Shown here: positions 41,893 through 50,849 of the stretch, in pieces
Numbering within the stretch: position 1 is the first letter of the stretch
Layout: every line of letters begins with the position of its first letter
NCBI GenBank assembly: GCA_964352715.1
Contig: CAYGSU010000003.1
Span: 62,001 to 126,000 of the forward strand
Source: JAVKBW01 sp964352715
Lineage (GTDB): Bacteria; Pseudomonadota; Alphaproteobacteria; UBA8366; Aestuariispiraceae
Direction: 5' to 3'
DNA length: 64,000 nucleotides
Made by a program: the position numbers and the translations under genes
Notes under the pieces: model-generated
The model's input: only the letters and a program-made list of their open reading frames with translations
Told to the model about the DNA's origin: nothing
Database searches by the model: none

Positions 41893-44055
41893 ATGATGAA
41901 TCTCGTGAAACAAACGGGATTCGGGCTGTTTATGGCATTTATCCTGCTTGCCGGCCTGTTTTTTTCGCTGGCGGGGCCGGCACAGGCGTCTAGTGGCCGC
42001 TGGGCGGACAGCGATCAGGCCTCGGTTCGCCTGATTTCGGCTCTAGACGCGGTCGGTGACGAGGAAAAGCTGCAATTTGGTATGGAATTCCAGCTTCAGC
42101 CCGGCTGGAAGATTTACTGGCGTTCGCCGGGCGACGCCGGGCTGCCGCCGGTGCCGGACTGGTCGCCGTCGCAGAATGTTGCCGCCGTGGACATGGACTG
42201 GCCGCTGCCCATCCGTTTCGAACTGTTCGGATTGCAAACCTTCGGCTACGAGGAAAACGTGGTTTTCCCGCTTTCGGTGACGCCGGAAACGCCTGGCGAA
42301 CCGGTTTCCCTGTCAGGGTCGGTGTCTTATCTGGTCTGCAAGGAAATCTGCATCCCGTATCAGGCTGATATTGTCCTCGATCTGCCGTCCGGTCCGGGAA
42401 CGGCATCCGCGAAAACCCACGCGATCAGCCGGTTCATGGCGAAGGTTCCTCGAAAGCCGGCAGAAACCGGTCTTCGTGTTCTGGGAAGCACAATCGAGGC
42501 GGAAGGCGAAGATTCGCTCGCACTGCAGGTGGTGGTGCTGGATGACCGGCCGCTCGGTGATCTGGAATTGCTGGTTGAAGGACCGGAAGGCAGTTTCTTC
42601 GATGCACCGGCGGTCATGTACAGCGCCGATCGGACGCAGGCCATTCTTCTTTCAACCGGTGGCGGTGCGACGCCTGAACAGGTCGCCTCTGTCGGGGCGA
42701 CCGTGACCATCGCGGAAGAAAGCCAGGCCATCGAAACCAGGATCCGGCCGGAGATCGGCGGCGTTTCAATACTCGAGACGGAAGTCGCTCTCCCCCAAAG
42801 CGAAACCGGCGGCGGGCCGGTGCCGTTTGTCATTATCGGCCTGGCTCTGCTGGGCGGCCTGATCCTAAACCTGATGCCCTGTGTTCTGCCGGTGCTGTCC
42901 CTGAAGCTGCTTTCACTGATCAAGCATGGCGGCGGCGACAGACGCGCTGTCCGACTGAGTTTCCTGGCGTCTTCCGCCGGCATCGTGACATTCTTTCTGG
43001 TTCTTGGCGCCGCACTGGCGGGTCTGAAGGCGACCGGAACGACAATCGGCTGGGGCATTCAGTTTCAGCAGCCCGTGTTTCTGGCGTTCATGATCGGTAT
43101 TCTGACCCTGTTTGCGGCGAACATGCTTGGATTGTTTGAATTCTCGCTGCCCCGCTTCATTGCCGACCGGGCCGCGACATCCGGTGGCGGCAATGGCCTG
43201 ATTGGCCATTTTCTGACCGGCGCCTTCGTTGCGTTGCTTGCGACCCCGTGTACCGCGCCGTTTCTCGGCACCGCTGTCGGTTTTGCCTTGAGCCGGGGAC
43301 TGATTGAAATTCTGATGATTTTTGCCGCGCTCGGCCTGGGTCTGGCCGCGCCGTATCTTGCCGTCGCGCTGTTCCCGAAGGTTGCCACGATGCTGCCGAC
43401 ACCGGGGCCGTGGATGGTCAAGGTCAAGATCGTCATGGGTCTGGCGCTGGCCGGTACGGCGATCTGGCTGGCGACGGTTCTGGCGGCACAGGCAACCCTT
43501 GAAACCGCGCTTGTTGTTGGCGTTCTGTCAGTTCTGGCGGCAGTTGTCGTGGCGGTGCGCCGGCTGGAAGGATCGCGCGTGGCGCGCCTGTCAACGCCGC
43601 TTGCGGTGCTGCTGATCATTGCGGCCATGGCGGTGCCGGTGGTGCGCGACCGGTCGCAGCAAGGCCCGGCAGCCGTCGGGGTCGCCGATTCTGTCTGGAT
43701 ACCGTTCGACGAACAGGCGATTCCGGGGCTTGTGGCGTCGGGGAAAGTTGTTTTCGTCGATGTCACGGCCGACTGGTGCATCACCTGCCAGTTCAACAAG
43801 GCCCGGGTTTTGAATGCCGATCCCGTTGCCGGCGTGCTGGCCGATGCCGGTGTTGTCGCCATGAAGGCAGACTGGACCAATCCGGACCCGGCAATTGCGG
43901 CCTTCCTGCAAAAGCACGGGCGATACGGCATTCCGTTCAACATCGTTTACGGCCCAGCCGCGCCGACCGGTGTTCCGTTGCCTGAGTTGCTGGGGGAAGA
44001 CACCGTTCTGGCCGCGTTCGATACCGCGCAGCCTTCGCTGCTTGCGAACCGGTAA
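41893..44055 (+). CDS. DsbD-like protein-disulfide reductase (DsbC-domain / TM / thioredoxin)
   Basis: 720 residues. A signal sequence (FGLFMAFILLAGLFFSLA) leads to a periplasmic N-terminal domain with CKEICIP, the DsbC-like (DsbD-associated) domain. The membrane part follows, with LNLMPCVLPVLSLKLLSL and ATPCTAPFLGTAVGFAL carrying the paired cysteines that pass electrons. The C-terminal thioredoxin domain has the CxxC at residues 629-632 in TADWCITCQFN. It moves reducing power from the cytosol to periplasmic thiols. Start ATG 41893 (or 41896) is used because the upstream frame to 41842 has no clear start. Confidence 0.88.
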   Translation: MMNLVKQTGFGLFMAFILLAGLFFSLAGPAQASSGRWADSDQASVRLISALDAVGDEEKLQFGMEFQLQPGWKIYWRSPGDAGLPPVPDWSPSQNVAAVDMDWPLPIRFELFGLQTFGYEENVVFPLSVTPETPGEPVSLSGSVSYLVCKEICIPYQADIVLDLPSGPGTASAKTHAISRFMAKVPRKPAETGLRVLGSTIEAEGEDSLALQVVVLDDRPLGDLELLVEGPEGSFFDAPAVMYSADRTQAILLSTGGGATPEQVASVGATVTIAEESQAIETRIRPEIGGVSILETEVALPQSETGGGPVPFVIIGLALLGGLILNLMPCVLPVLSLKLLSLIKHGGGDRRAVRLSFLASSAGIVTFFLVLGAALAGLKATGTTIGWGIQFQQPVFLAFMIGILTLFAANMLGLFEFSLPRFIADRAATSGGGNGLIGHFLTGAFVALLATPCTAPFLGTAVGFALSRGLIEILMIFAALGLGLAAPYLAVALFPKVATMLPTPGPWMVKVKIVMGLALAGTAIWLATVLAAQATLETALVVGVLSVLAAVVVAVRRLEGSRVARLSTPLAVLLIIAAMAVPVVRDRSQQGPAAVGVADSVWIPFDEQAIPGLVASGKVVFVDVTADWCITCQFNKARVLNADPVAGVLADAGVVAMKADWTNPDPAIAAFLQKHGRYGIPFNIVYGPAAPTGVPLPELLGEDTVLAAFDTAQPSLLANR

Positions 44056-44057
44056 CG

Positions 44058-44078
44058 CCGGGTATGGAAAAAACCCGG
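44058..44078 (+). terminator. Weak hairpin after the DsbD-like gene
   Basis: CCGGGT and ACCCGG flank a nine-base loop two bases after the stop. There is no T-run, so it could stabilise the 3' end or lower read-through rather than end transcription. A second stem, CGGGTC/GACCCG (44122-44139), lies in the leader of the peroxiredoxin gene. Confidence 0.35.
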
Positions 44079-44166
44079 GACTGGTCTATGTTGCTGTGGC
44101 AGGGTCATTCTGTTTTCAATCCGGGTCGAACAGGACCCGAACCAACATCCAATTGAGGGGTAAGAG

Positions 44167-44646
44167 ATGATTAGCGTAGGCGATAAACTACCGACCGAAG
44201 GTCTCAAGACAATGGGTGAGAACGGCCCGGAAGATGTCGATTTTGCTGCCATGACGGCTGGCAAGAAAGTGGTGATTTTTTCACTTCCGGGTGCATTTAC
44301 GCCGACATGCTCCGCGAAGCATCTGCCGGGTTTTGTCGAACATGCCGATGCGATCAAGGCCAAGGGTGTCGATGCAATCTGCTGCCTTGCGGTTAACGAC
44401 GCCTTCGTCATGGACGCCTGGGCCAAGATGCAGGGCGCAGACGGCAAGGTAACGATGCTGGCTGACGGGAGCGGAACCTTCACCAAGCAGCTTGGTCTGG
44501 AGCTGGATCTGGTTGCCGCCGGCCTTGGCATGCGCGGCCAGCGTTTCGCGCTGATCGCCGAAGACGGCGTTGTGACGCATCTTGCTGTCGAAGAAGCCGG
44601 TGACTTCAGCGTCTCTTCCGCTGACGCCATCATGGCGAAACTCTAA
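44167..44646 (+). CDS. Peroxiredoxin (Prx5-like)
   Basis: 159 residues. The peroxidatic cysteine is C48 in PGAFTPTCSAKHLPGF, the hallmark of the Prx5 subfamily. GGGGTAAGAG precedes the ATG. Reduces peroxides; a resolving Cys (ICCLAVND) may help. Near the thiol-reductase gene upstream on the same strand. Confidence 0.93.
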   Translation: MISVGDKLPTEGLKTMGENGPEDVDFAAMTAGKKVVIFSLPGAFTPTCSAKHLPGFVEHADAIKAKGVDAICCLAVNDAFVMDAWAKMQGADGKVTMLADGSGTFTKQLGLELDLVAAGLGMRGQRFALIAEDGVVTHLAVEEAGDFSVSSADAIMAKL

Positions 44647-44668
44647 GCTACGCGTCGACCCAAGTGAC

Positions 44669-44723
44669 GGGAATGCGGTCATACCATCATCAAGCCGATG
44701 AACCGGTGTTGAGCCGCATTCCC
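44669..44723. other. Inverted repeat between convergent peroxiredoxin and sulfotransferase genes
   Basis: GGGAATGCGG (44669-44678) and CCGCATTCCC (44714-44723) are perfect 10-bp inverted copies separated by 35 bases. Between convergent genes, this could serve as a shared 3'-end structure. No T-run is present. Confidence 0.45.
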
Positions 44724-44751
44724 GGGGTTGCGTCCGGGCCGCTGGTCCGGG

Positions 44752-45789
44752 TTATCCGTATTGCCGCCTGAAAGCCTCTTCCTCCCGCTCGATATCATCG
44801 GCTGAGCCGATCTTCCGCAGAAGCGCAAGGCAGGTTTCCGCCGTATCCCGGTCCAGCGGCTTCGACAGCAGATAGACCAGCAGGCAGGCGGCTTCCGGCA
44901 GTTTGCCGGTCCGAACCAGCCGGTTGATTATTGCCTGAAGCTTGCTGAACGCTTCATCTTCTTCCAGAACCTGTTTGCCGCGCTCACCCAAATCGTTGTT
45001 CAGCAAGCGTTGCGTCGCCATTTCGACAGGCCGTCTGCTTTGCAGTTCGGCAATCTTTTGCCGGATGTCGGCTTCCGCCGTTTCATATAGCGCCATATCG
45101 AGCCGGTTGTGTTCGAGTATGGCCCTGGTGATTGCCGGGGCGACATTATGCCGGGTCAACGCGACCGCTGAATTGTTCAGGAATGGCCGGCGGATATTGA
45201 ACAGGGGCAGGCTATCAAGCCTGTCACGAAACAGCAGGAGCGATTCCGGAAACAGTTCCTGCAGACCGACAGCGGTAAACCGATCCAGTGTTTCTGTCGC
45301 AAAATCCAGATGATCATCTGTCAGTGTCATACCGACATCAGCCGGGTGGAGATCATGCCAGTCGATCTCCCGCGTATCGTCTTTGCCGAAATCCGCTTGT
45401 GCAAGCCCGTTCAGCCGCCGCACAAGGCCGTTCCGGGCCTCCGGCGTCGCCGCCAGAAACGCAGACAGCGTATCGGCGCGAAGGGGTGAAACGGCGTTGT
45501 ACTGGCATAGTGACAACACCCGGTCGACGGGATGACGCAACATCGTGATGAACCGTACAGGTCGGTCGAACAGCCGATGGATGCCCCAGCCGAAATGCCC
45601 GATATAGACCCGCATGCCAGGGTCCTGCGCGGCCGTTTTCAGATCATCGACATAGGTGAAGCGGTCGCCCTGCGTATTGCCGAGCTTGAACGTGCGGTCA
45701 GCCCCGTAGGCCTCGCGCAGGATGTTGACCATGGTCAGCCCGCCGGTTTTCATCATGTGCATGAAAATGACCGGTCCGGCGTCTGTCAT
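44752..45789 (-). CDS. Sulfotransferase-family protein
   Basis: 345 residues from the ATG at 45789. HMMKTGGLTM (residues 11-20) is the 5'-phosphosulfate loop (HxxKTGG) and RHPVDRVLS (from residue 85) the 3'-phosphate motif of the PAPS-binding fold. The enzyme would transfer sulfate to an unknown acceptor such as a polysaccharide or lipid. It follows rnhA by two bases, the last gene of the ispH-thrB-rnhA unit, an unusual fourth member. Confidence 0.82.
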   Translation of the reverse strand: MTDAGPVIFMHMMKTGGLTMVNILREAYGADRTFKLGNTQGDRFTYVDDLKTAAQDPGMRVYIGHFGWGIHRLFDRPVRFITMLRHPVDRVLSLCQYNAVSPLRADTLSAFLAATPEARNGLVRRLNGLAQADFGKDDTREIDWHDLHPADVGMTLTDDHLDFATETLDRFTAVGLQELFPESLLLFRDRLDSLPLFNIRRPFLNNSAVALTRHNVAPAITRAILEHNRLDMALYETAEADIRQKIAELQSRRPVEMATQRLLNNDLGERGKQVLEEDEAFSKLQAIINRLVRTGKLPEAACLLVYLLSKPLDRDTAETCLALLRKIGSADDIEREEEAFRRQYG

Positions 45790-45791
45790 GG

Positions 45792-46253
45792 CTACCGTCC
45801 CGGTATGGCCAGCCTGGCCAGTTCGTCGGCGCGTTCGTTTTCCGGGTGTCCGGCATGCCCCTTCACCCAGACCCAATCGATGGTATGGCCTTTCGTCGCG
45901 GCATCAAGCCGTTGCCAGAGGTCGGCATTCTTCACCGGCTTCTTGGAGGCGTTTTTCCACCCGTTGCGACGCCAGTTGTGTATCCATGATGTGATGCCAT
46001 CGCGCACATAGGTGCTGTCGGTCGTCACCCTGACCCTGGTCGGTTTCTTGAGCGCTTCCAGCCCGGCGATGGCCGCCATCAGCTCCATACGGTTATTGGT
46101 GGTATCCTGCTCGCCGCCGTTGAGTTCCTTTTCCTGACCCCGCCACCGCAAGATCGCCCCCCAGCCGCCTGGACCGGGATTACCGCTGCAGGCGCCATCG
46201 GTAAAAATTTCGACAGTCGATCTGCTGTCGGCGGTAGTCTCGTCAGCAGTCAT
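45792..46253 (-). CDS. rnhA: Ribonuclease HI
   Basis: 153 residues. FTDGACSGNPGPGGWGAIL, ELMAAIAGLEAL, VTTDSTYVRDGI and GHPENERADELARLA carry the four catalytic acids (Asp, Glu, Asp, Asp). Cleaves RNA in RNA-DNA hybrids. Its ATG overlaps the thrB stop by four bases. Confidence 0.96.
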   Translation of the reverse strand: MTADETTADSRSTVEIFTDGACSGNPGPGGWGAILRWRGQEKELNGGEQDTTNNRMELMAAIAGLEALKKPTRVRVTTDSTYVRDGITSWIHNWRRNGWKNASKKPVKNADLWQRLDAATKGHTIDWVWVKGHAGHPENERADELARLAIPGR

Positions 46254-47242
46254 GCGGAAGTCGGTTCAAGGCACTGCTGCACATCCAGACCGTAGGATGC
46301 GACATCGTTTACGCCCTGGTGGAACCGCAGGATGTTGAGGTATTCAAGCGGGTCTTTCGGTCGAACCATGGCATCTTTCGGTCCGTGCAGCCAGTCGAAC
46401 AGCCGGGTCAGCAGGAACCGTACGGCTGATCCCCGCGCCAGGATCGGCAAGGCATCCAGTTCATCCCGCGTCAGCGGTTTAACCCTGCTGTAGGCGGTGA
46501 GAAGGTTGCGCGCCTTTGTCGTATTGAAGCTGGAATCCTTCTCGAAGCACCATGCGTTCAGACAAATGCCGAGGTCGTAGGCATAGAAATCGTTGCACGC
46601 GAAATAGAAGTCGATCAGACCGGACAGTGAATCACCGATGAAGAAGACATTGTCGGGAAACAGGTCTGCATGACAGACACCGTAGGGCAGGTCGCGCGGC
46701 CAGTTGTTGTCGAGAAAATCGAGTTCCGCACGCAAGATGTCGCACAGATCCGGATGAACCTCGTGCGCGCGGTCGGCGCTTTGTGCGAACAGCGGGCGCC
46801 AGCCCTCGATCGACAGATTGTTGGCGCGGTGCATGTCGAAATCTGCGCTCGCCACATGAAACCGGCCGAGCGCTGAACCGAGTTCTGTCAGGTGAAAGGG
46901 TTTGATCTTGCGAGGCCACATGCCTTCCAGAAACGTGGTCAGGCAGGCCGGCCGGCCGCAGAGTGTGCGCAACTGATCGCCATAGCGTGTGGTCAGCGGC
47001 TGCGGGCAGGGGATGCCCTTCGATTGCAGATGTCCCATCAGAGACAGGAAAAACGGAAGGTCTTCAGCGCGGACGCGCTTTTCATAGAGGGTCAGGATAT
47101 AGGAGCCCTGGGTCGTCTGCAGAAGGTAGTTGGAGTTCTCGACGCCTTCCGCGATCCCCTTCAACGCCACGACGACGCCGATATCATAGTCGGCAACGAA
47201 GTCGATCACATCTTCATCGGACACTTCTGTGTAGACGGCCAT
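46250..47242 (-). CDS. thrB: Homoserine kinase (ThrB, type II)
   Basis: 330 residues of the choline-kinase-like (APH fold) homoserine kinase used by alphaproteobacteria. GVENSNYLLQTTQGSYILTL is the nucleotide-binding start, GVCHADLFPDNVFF the catalytic loop (HxDxxxxN), and GLIDFYFACNDFYAYDLG the metal-binding DFY motif. Phosphorylates homoserine for threonine synthesis; its partner thrC is elsewhere in the window. It follows ispH by 5 bases. Confidence 0.94.
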   Translation of the reverse strand: MAVYTEVSDEDVIDFVADYDIGVVVALKGIAEGVENSNYLLQTTQGSYILTLYEKRVRAEDLPFFLSLMGHLQSKGIPCPQPLTTRYGDQLRTLCGRPACLTTFLEGMWPRKIKPFHLTELGSALGRFHVASADFDMHRANNLSIEGWRPLFAQSADRAHEVHPDLCDILRAELDFLDNNWPRDLPYGVCHADLFPDNVFFIGDSLSGLIDFYFACNDFYAYDLGICLNAWCFEKDSSFNTTKARNLLTAYSRVKPLTRDELDALPILARGSAVRFLLTRLFDWLHGPKDAMVRPKDPLEYLNILRFHQGVNDVASYGLDVQQCLEPTSA

Positions 47243-47247
47243 CGTGT

Positions 47248-48237
47248 CTAATGTCCAACCAGCACGCGGGGCATCTTGAATTCAACATTCTCAACAGCCG
47301 TTATCCGCTCGGTAACGGTAACTTCGAAATGGTCCCGGCAGGCGGCAATCACCTCCTCGACCAGAACTTCCGGGGCCGATGCGCCTGCGGTAATGCCCAG
47401 TTTCGATGTGTTCTTCAAACTGTCCCAGTCGATATCGACCGCCCGCTGGATCAGATGTGCATTTGCACAGCCCGATTCCCGCGCCACATCGACCAGGCGT
47501 TTTGAATTCGAGGAATTGGGCGCGCCGATTACCAGCACGGCATCGGCTTCCGCTGCAATGGTCTTGATAGCACCCTGCCGGTTTGTCGTTGCATAGCAGA
47601 TGTCTTCTTTTTTCGGCGCCGAGATATTCGGATACCGTTTCTGCAGCGCTTCAAGGATATCGCGGGTTTCATCGACCGACAGCGTCGTCTGCGTAGCGTG
47701 GGCAAGCGGTGTATCGGCCGGGAAGGAAAGGTTCAGAACATCATCGACCGTCTCGACCAGTGTAATCGCGCCATCCGGCAGTTGGCCCATTGTGCCGATA
47801 ACTTCCGGGTGCCCGGCATGGCCGATCAGCACGACATGCATGCCGTTGCGGTGGTGGCGTTCAGCCTCGCGGTGAACCTTGCTGACCAGCGGGCAGGTCG
47901 CATCGACAAAGAAAAGGTCGCGGCGTTTGGCTTCTTCCGGCACTGATTTCGGCACACCGTGGGCAGAAAAAATTACCGGGCGGTCGTCCGGCACCGCGTC
48001 GAGTTCGTCGATGAAGACCGCACCCTTGGATTCAAGCTGCTCGACGACGAACCGGTTGTGGACGATTTCGTGCCGCACATAAACCGGCGGGCCGAATCGG
48101 TCCAGCGCCTTTTCGACGATCAGGATGGCACGTTCCACGCCGGCGCAAAATCCGCGCGGCCCGGCCAGCAGAATTTCCAGTGGTGGTTTGGCGGCTGGTG
48201 TCGCCGCTTTCGGCATACTGGCGGATGGATCGGTCAT
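47248..48237 (-). CDS. ispH: 4-hydroxy-3-methylbut-2-enyl diphosphate reductase (IspH)
   Basis: 329 residues with a short extra N-terminal tail. Cysteines for the iron-sulfur cluster are in GPRGFCAGVERAI, VDATCPLV and ESGCANAHL. HEIVHN, IGHAGHPEVIGTMGQ and GAPNSSNSKRL are the substrate-binding blocks. Last step of the MEP isoprenoid pathway, giving IPP and DMAPP. First gene of ispH-thrB-rnhA. Confidence 0.96.
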   Translation of the reverse strand: MTDPSASMPKAATPAAKPPLEILLAGPRGFCAGVERAILIVEKALDRFGPPVYVRHEIVHNRFVVEQLESKGAVFIDELDAVPDDRPVIFSAHGVPKSVPEEAKRRDLFFVDATCPLVSKVHREAERHHRNGMHVVLIGHAGHPEVIGTMGQLPDGAITLVETVDDVLNLSFPADTPLAHATQTTLSVDETRDILEALQKRYPNISAPKKEDICYATTNRQGAIKTIAAEADAVLVIGAPNSSNSKRLVDVARESGCANAHLIQRAVDIDWDSLKNTSKLGITAGASAPEVLVEEVIAACRDHFEVTVTERITAVENVEFKMPRVLVGH

Positions 48238-48256
48238 TGCCCTGTCATGGTCCTGC

Positions 48257-48285
48257 TTGTGACAAACGAAGCCCGTGGTTACACT
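48257..48285 (+). promoter_or_regulatory. Candidate promoter for the CDGSH protein gene
   Basis: TTGTGA (48257-48262) and TACACT (48280-48285) with a 17-base spacer, about 60 bases before the start codon in the region divergent from ispH. Confidence 0.4.
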
Positions 48286-48345
48286 TCAGGTATTCGCAAA
48301 GTAGTCTCGCATTTGCAACCACGTAGTACAACGAGGGCACAGCCG

Positions 48346-48585
48346 ATGAGCCAGCCGGAAATTGCAGCAAAAGAACCGTTTGCCGTCGAAGTGACCGACG
48401 GAAAGACATATTTCTGGTGCGCATGCGGAAAATCGGCCAAACAGCCGTTCTGCGACGGCAGCCATTCGGGCGGTTCCTTCTCGCCCCTACCGTACAAGGC
48501 GTCGAAAACCGGCAAGGTCTACTTCTGTGGATGCAAGAATAGTGGCAAGAAGCCTCTGTGTGACGGAAGTCATTCTCGACTGTAA
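48346..48585 (+). CDS. Tandem CDGSH iron-sulfur domain protein
   Basis: 79 residues; the ATG at 48346 has GAGGG eight bases upstream. Two CDGSH motifs: FWCACGKSAKQPFCDGSH and CGCKNSGKKPLCDGSH, each C-x-C-x2-S-x3-P-x-C-D-G-S-H with the three Cys and one His that bind a [2Fe-2S] cluster, as in mitoNEET/Miner2. The role is probably redox sensing or cluster transfer; bacterial physiology is little known. Confidence 0.9.
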   Translation: MSQPEIAAKEPFAVEVTDGKTYFWCACGKSAKQPFCDGSHSGGSFSPLPYKASKTGKVYFCGCKNSGKKPLCDGSHSRL

Positions 48586-48598
48586 GGAAATTATCACT

Positions 48599-49138
48599 TT
48601 GCCTGCGACATTTGGCAGCGTGCGGCTGTTTGCACGATACGGCTTTCTTTCCCTGATGGCAGTGGCGATTCTGGCCGGGTGTTCCGGCGCGGAACAGATC
48701 GTTCGCTGTCCGTCGATTCGCGTGCCGGAAGATACCGGCACCCTGACGCGCTTCATTGACGGCAGTGACGGCGACATTACCGATGTTATCATGGAAGCGC
48801 GTTTCACGGAGGCGCGGGGTATCTGCAGCGTCGATGACGAACTGGTGGAGATTGAAGCGCTGATCGACGTCGGTGTTCGCGAGGGACCGGCAAGCACAAG
48901 CACAACCGGGTCGCTGTCGATTTTTGTCGCCGTCACCGACAAGGATCGCAACATTCTTCAGCGCCGGTCGCTGCCGGTCACCATCGACTTCAGCGGCAAC
49001 CGGTCCACCGTCCTGCATCGTGAGCGGCTGGTGATCGAAATCCCCAAGACAGAGGATCAGCGTGGCGATCGTTTTGTCATTTTCGCCGGCTTTGAACTGA
49101 CGAAGGATGAGCTGCGTTTCAACCGCGCCACACAGTAA
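48599..49138 (+). CDS. Lipoprotein of unknown function
   Basis: About 179 residues. The lipobox is LMAVAILAGC, so the protein should be lipid-anchored to a membrane. The best start is TTG 48599 with AAGGAA nine bases upstream; GTG 48620 is possible. The mature part begins CSGAEQIVRCPSIRVPEDTG and contains beta-rich sequence without recognised motifs. It is 13 bases after the CDGSH gene and may be in its operon. Confidence 0.7.
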   Translation: MPATFGSVRLFARYGFLSLMAVAILAGCSGAEQIVRCPSIRVPEDTGTLTRFIDGSDGDITDVIMEARFTEARGICSVDDELVEIEALIDVGVREGPASTSTTGSLSIFVAVTDKDRNILQRRSLPVTIDFSGNRSTVLHRERLVIEIPKTEDQRGDRFVIFAGFELTKDELRFNRATQ

Positions 49139-49147
49139 GGCCACGAC

Positions 49148-50092
49148 TTACTCGCCCGTTACCTCAATTGCATATAGCGGTACCGGCGGTGTTTCCGAAA
49201 TCATGCCGGAGTCCAGCATAAACTTCGCGAACCGGTCATAACGGCGCGTATCCAGCGCCGCCGGGCGCAGGGCCAGTCTCGGCAGGGTGTCGATCCAGGC
49301 AAGGCGGTTCAACTCGTCATCGAGCTTATTGTCGGTTTTGCGGAACAGGTCCCATGCGGCCGCCGGATGGTTGATCGTCCAGATCGTTGCGGCTTCGAGC
49401 GCATCGAGAAACCGGCGGATGACCTCGCTGTCCGCCTTGTCCTGATGCGCGACGAGGATCAGTTCGTCATAGGGGGGAACCCCTTCTTCCTCCGGAAAAA
49501 AGGCTGCACCGGGATGGCCGACAATGTTCATCTGATTGAGTTCGAAATTCCGGAACGCACCGATAACGGCATCAACCTGCCCGGTGATCAGCGACGGCGA
49601 CAGGGAAAAGTTTACATTCACCAGCTCGACATCGTTGAGGGACAGGCCGTTGTTCCGCAGCATCGCGCCGAGAACGATTTCCTCGAAACCACCAACAGAA
49701 AAACCGACCTTTTTGCCCTTCAGGTCGGCAATTCGCTGAATCGGACCATCGGCGAGTACGACCAGCGAGTTCAACGGCGTCGCAACCAGGGTAGCGACAC
49801 GAACCAACGGCAACCCTTCGGAAACCTGAACATGAAGCTGCGGCTGATACGAAACGGCAAGGTCGCCCTGACCGGCGGCGACAAGTTTCGGCGGGGCGCT
49901 GGGGTCGGCCGGTTCGAGGATCGTAACGTCGAGGCCGGCAGCATCGAAATATCCGCGTTCCTGCGCCACGATCAGCGGACCGTGATCGGGGTTGATGAAC
50001 CAGTCCAGTAACAGCGTAATCTTGTCCTGTGCGGAGGCCGGCGCGGACGCCAGCAAGAGAGCGGATATGAGAGCGGGGAACACGGCGCGCAT
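49148..50092 (-). CDS. thiY: ThiY, thiamine-pyrimidine (HMP-type) ABC substrate-binding protein
   Basis: 314 residues with a signal peptide (VFPALISALLLASAPASAQ). LLLDWFINPDHGPLIVAQERG is the NMT1/ThiY signature, and the fold of periplasmic HMP (or formylaminopyrimidine) binding proteins follows (VGFSVGGFEEIVLGAML). It collects the pyrimidine moiety of thiamine for salvage. Last gene of the thi operon, 3 bases after thiX. Confidence 0.88.
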   Translation of the reverse strand: MRAVFPALISALLLASAPASAQDKITLLLDWFINPDHGPLIVAQERGYFDAAGLDVTILEPADPSAPPKLVAAGQGDLAVSYQPQLHVQVSEGLPLVRVATLVATPLNSLVVLADGPIQRIADLKGKKVGFSVGGFEEIVLGAMLRNNGLSLNDVELVNVNFSLSPSLITGQVDAVIGAFRNFELNQMNIVGHPGAAFFPEEEGVPPYDELILVAHQDKADSEVIRRFLDALEAATIWTINHPAAAWDLFRKTDNKLDDELNRLAWIDTLPRLALRPAALDTRRYDRFAKFMLDSGMISETPPVPLYAIEVTGE

Positions 50093-50095
50093 AGT

Positions 50096-50848
50096 TTATC
50101 CTTTCGCCATATCGGTTTCGGTTTGCCAATAGGTCAGCCGCCGCAGCAGGCGATCGACCAGAAAATACAGGGACACCGCCAGCACGGACAGAACGACCAG
50201 CGCGGCGAACATCGAATCGACCTGCATCCGGGCGTTCCAGTGCAGCATCAGATAGCCCAGACCGGCGCTGGACCCGACCCATTCGCCGACAACGGCGCCG
50301 ATCGGCGCGACGGCGGTCGCGACACGCAGCCCGCTGGCGAAAACCGGCAGGGCGGCTGGAATTCGGATATGACGCAACACCGCCCAGGAGCCGGCCCCCA
50401 TCGTCTGCGCCAGATCAAGCAGGCCGGGGTCGGTGCGGCGCAGACCGTCATAAAGGGCGGCGGTGACCGGAAAAAAGATGATCATGACGGCCATGGCGAC
50501 TTTAGAAGCGAGACCGTAGCCGAGCCACAGGACAAGGATCGGCGCGAGGGCGAAAACCGGCAGCGCCTGGCTGATCACCAGAACGGGAAACAGCCACGCC
50601 CGAACCGGTCTGAACCAGACCATCAGAATGGCGCTGACGCTTCCGAGCACGGTTCCGATAATCAGTCCGAGAACGATTTCGAGGGCCGTTACGCCGGCAT
50701 GCGGTGCGAGCAGGAAAGCATCTTCAACCAGTGCGGCGGCAACTCCGGCCGGCGATGGCAGGATGAACGGCGGTGCTCCGCTGAGCATCACCACAATCTG
50801 CCAAAGTCCGACAATGACCAGGCCGACAACAAGCGCGCGTATCGCCAT
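50096..50848 (-). CDS. thiX: ThiX, permease of the thiamine-pyrimidine ABC importer
   Basis: 250 residues from the ATG at 50848, one base after the ATPase stop. Six membrane segments, with the BPD (binding-protein-dependent) permease loop FALAPILVLWLGYGLASKVA and GAGSWAVLRHIRIPAALPVF. Forms the inner-membrane channel for ThiYXZ. Confidence 0.88.
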   Translation of the reverse strand: MAIRALVVGLVIVGLWQIVVMLSGAPPFILPSPAGVAAALVEDAFLLAPHAGVTALEIVLGLIIGTVLGSVSAILMVWFRPVRAWLFPVLVISQALPVFALAPILVLWLGYGLASKVAMAVMIIFFPVTAALYDGLRRTDPGLLDLAQTMGAGSWAVLRHIRIPAALPVFASGLRVATAVAPIGAVVGEWVGSSAGLGYLMLHWNARMQVDSMFAALVVLSVLAVSLYFLVDRLLRRLTYWQTETDMAKG

Positions 50849-50849
50849 A

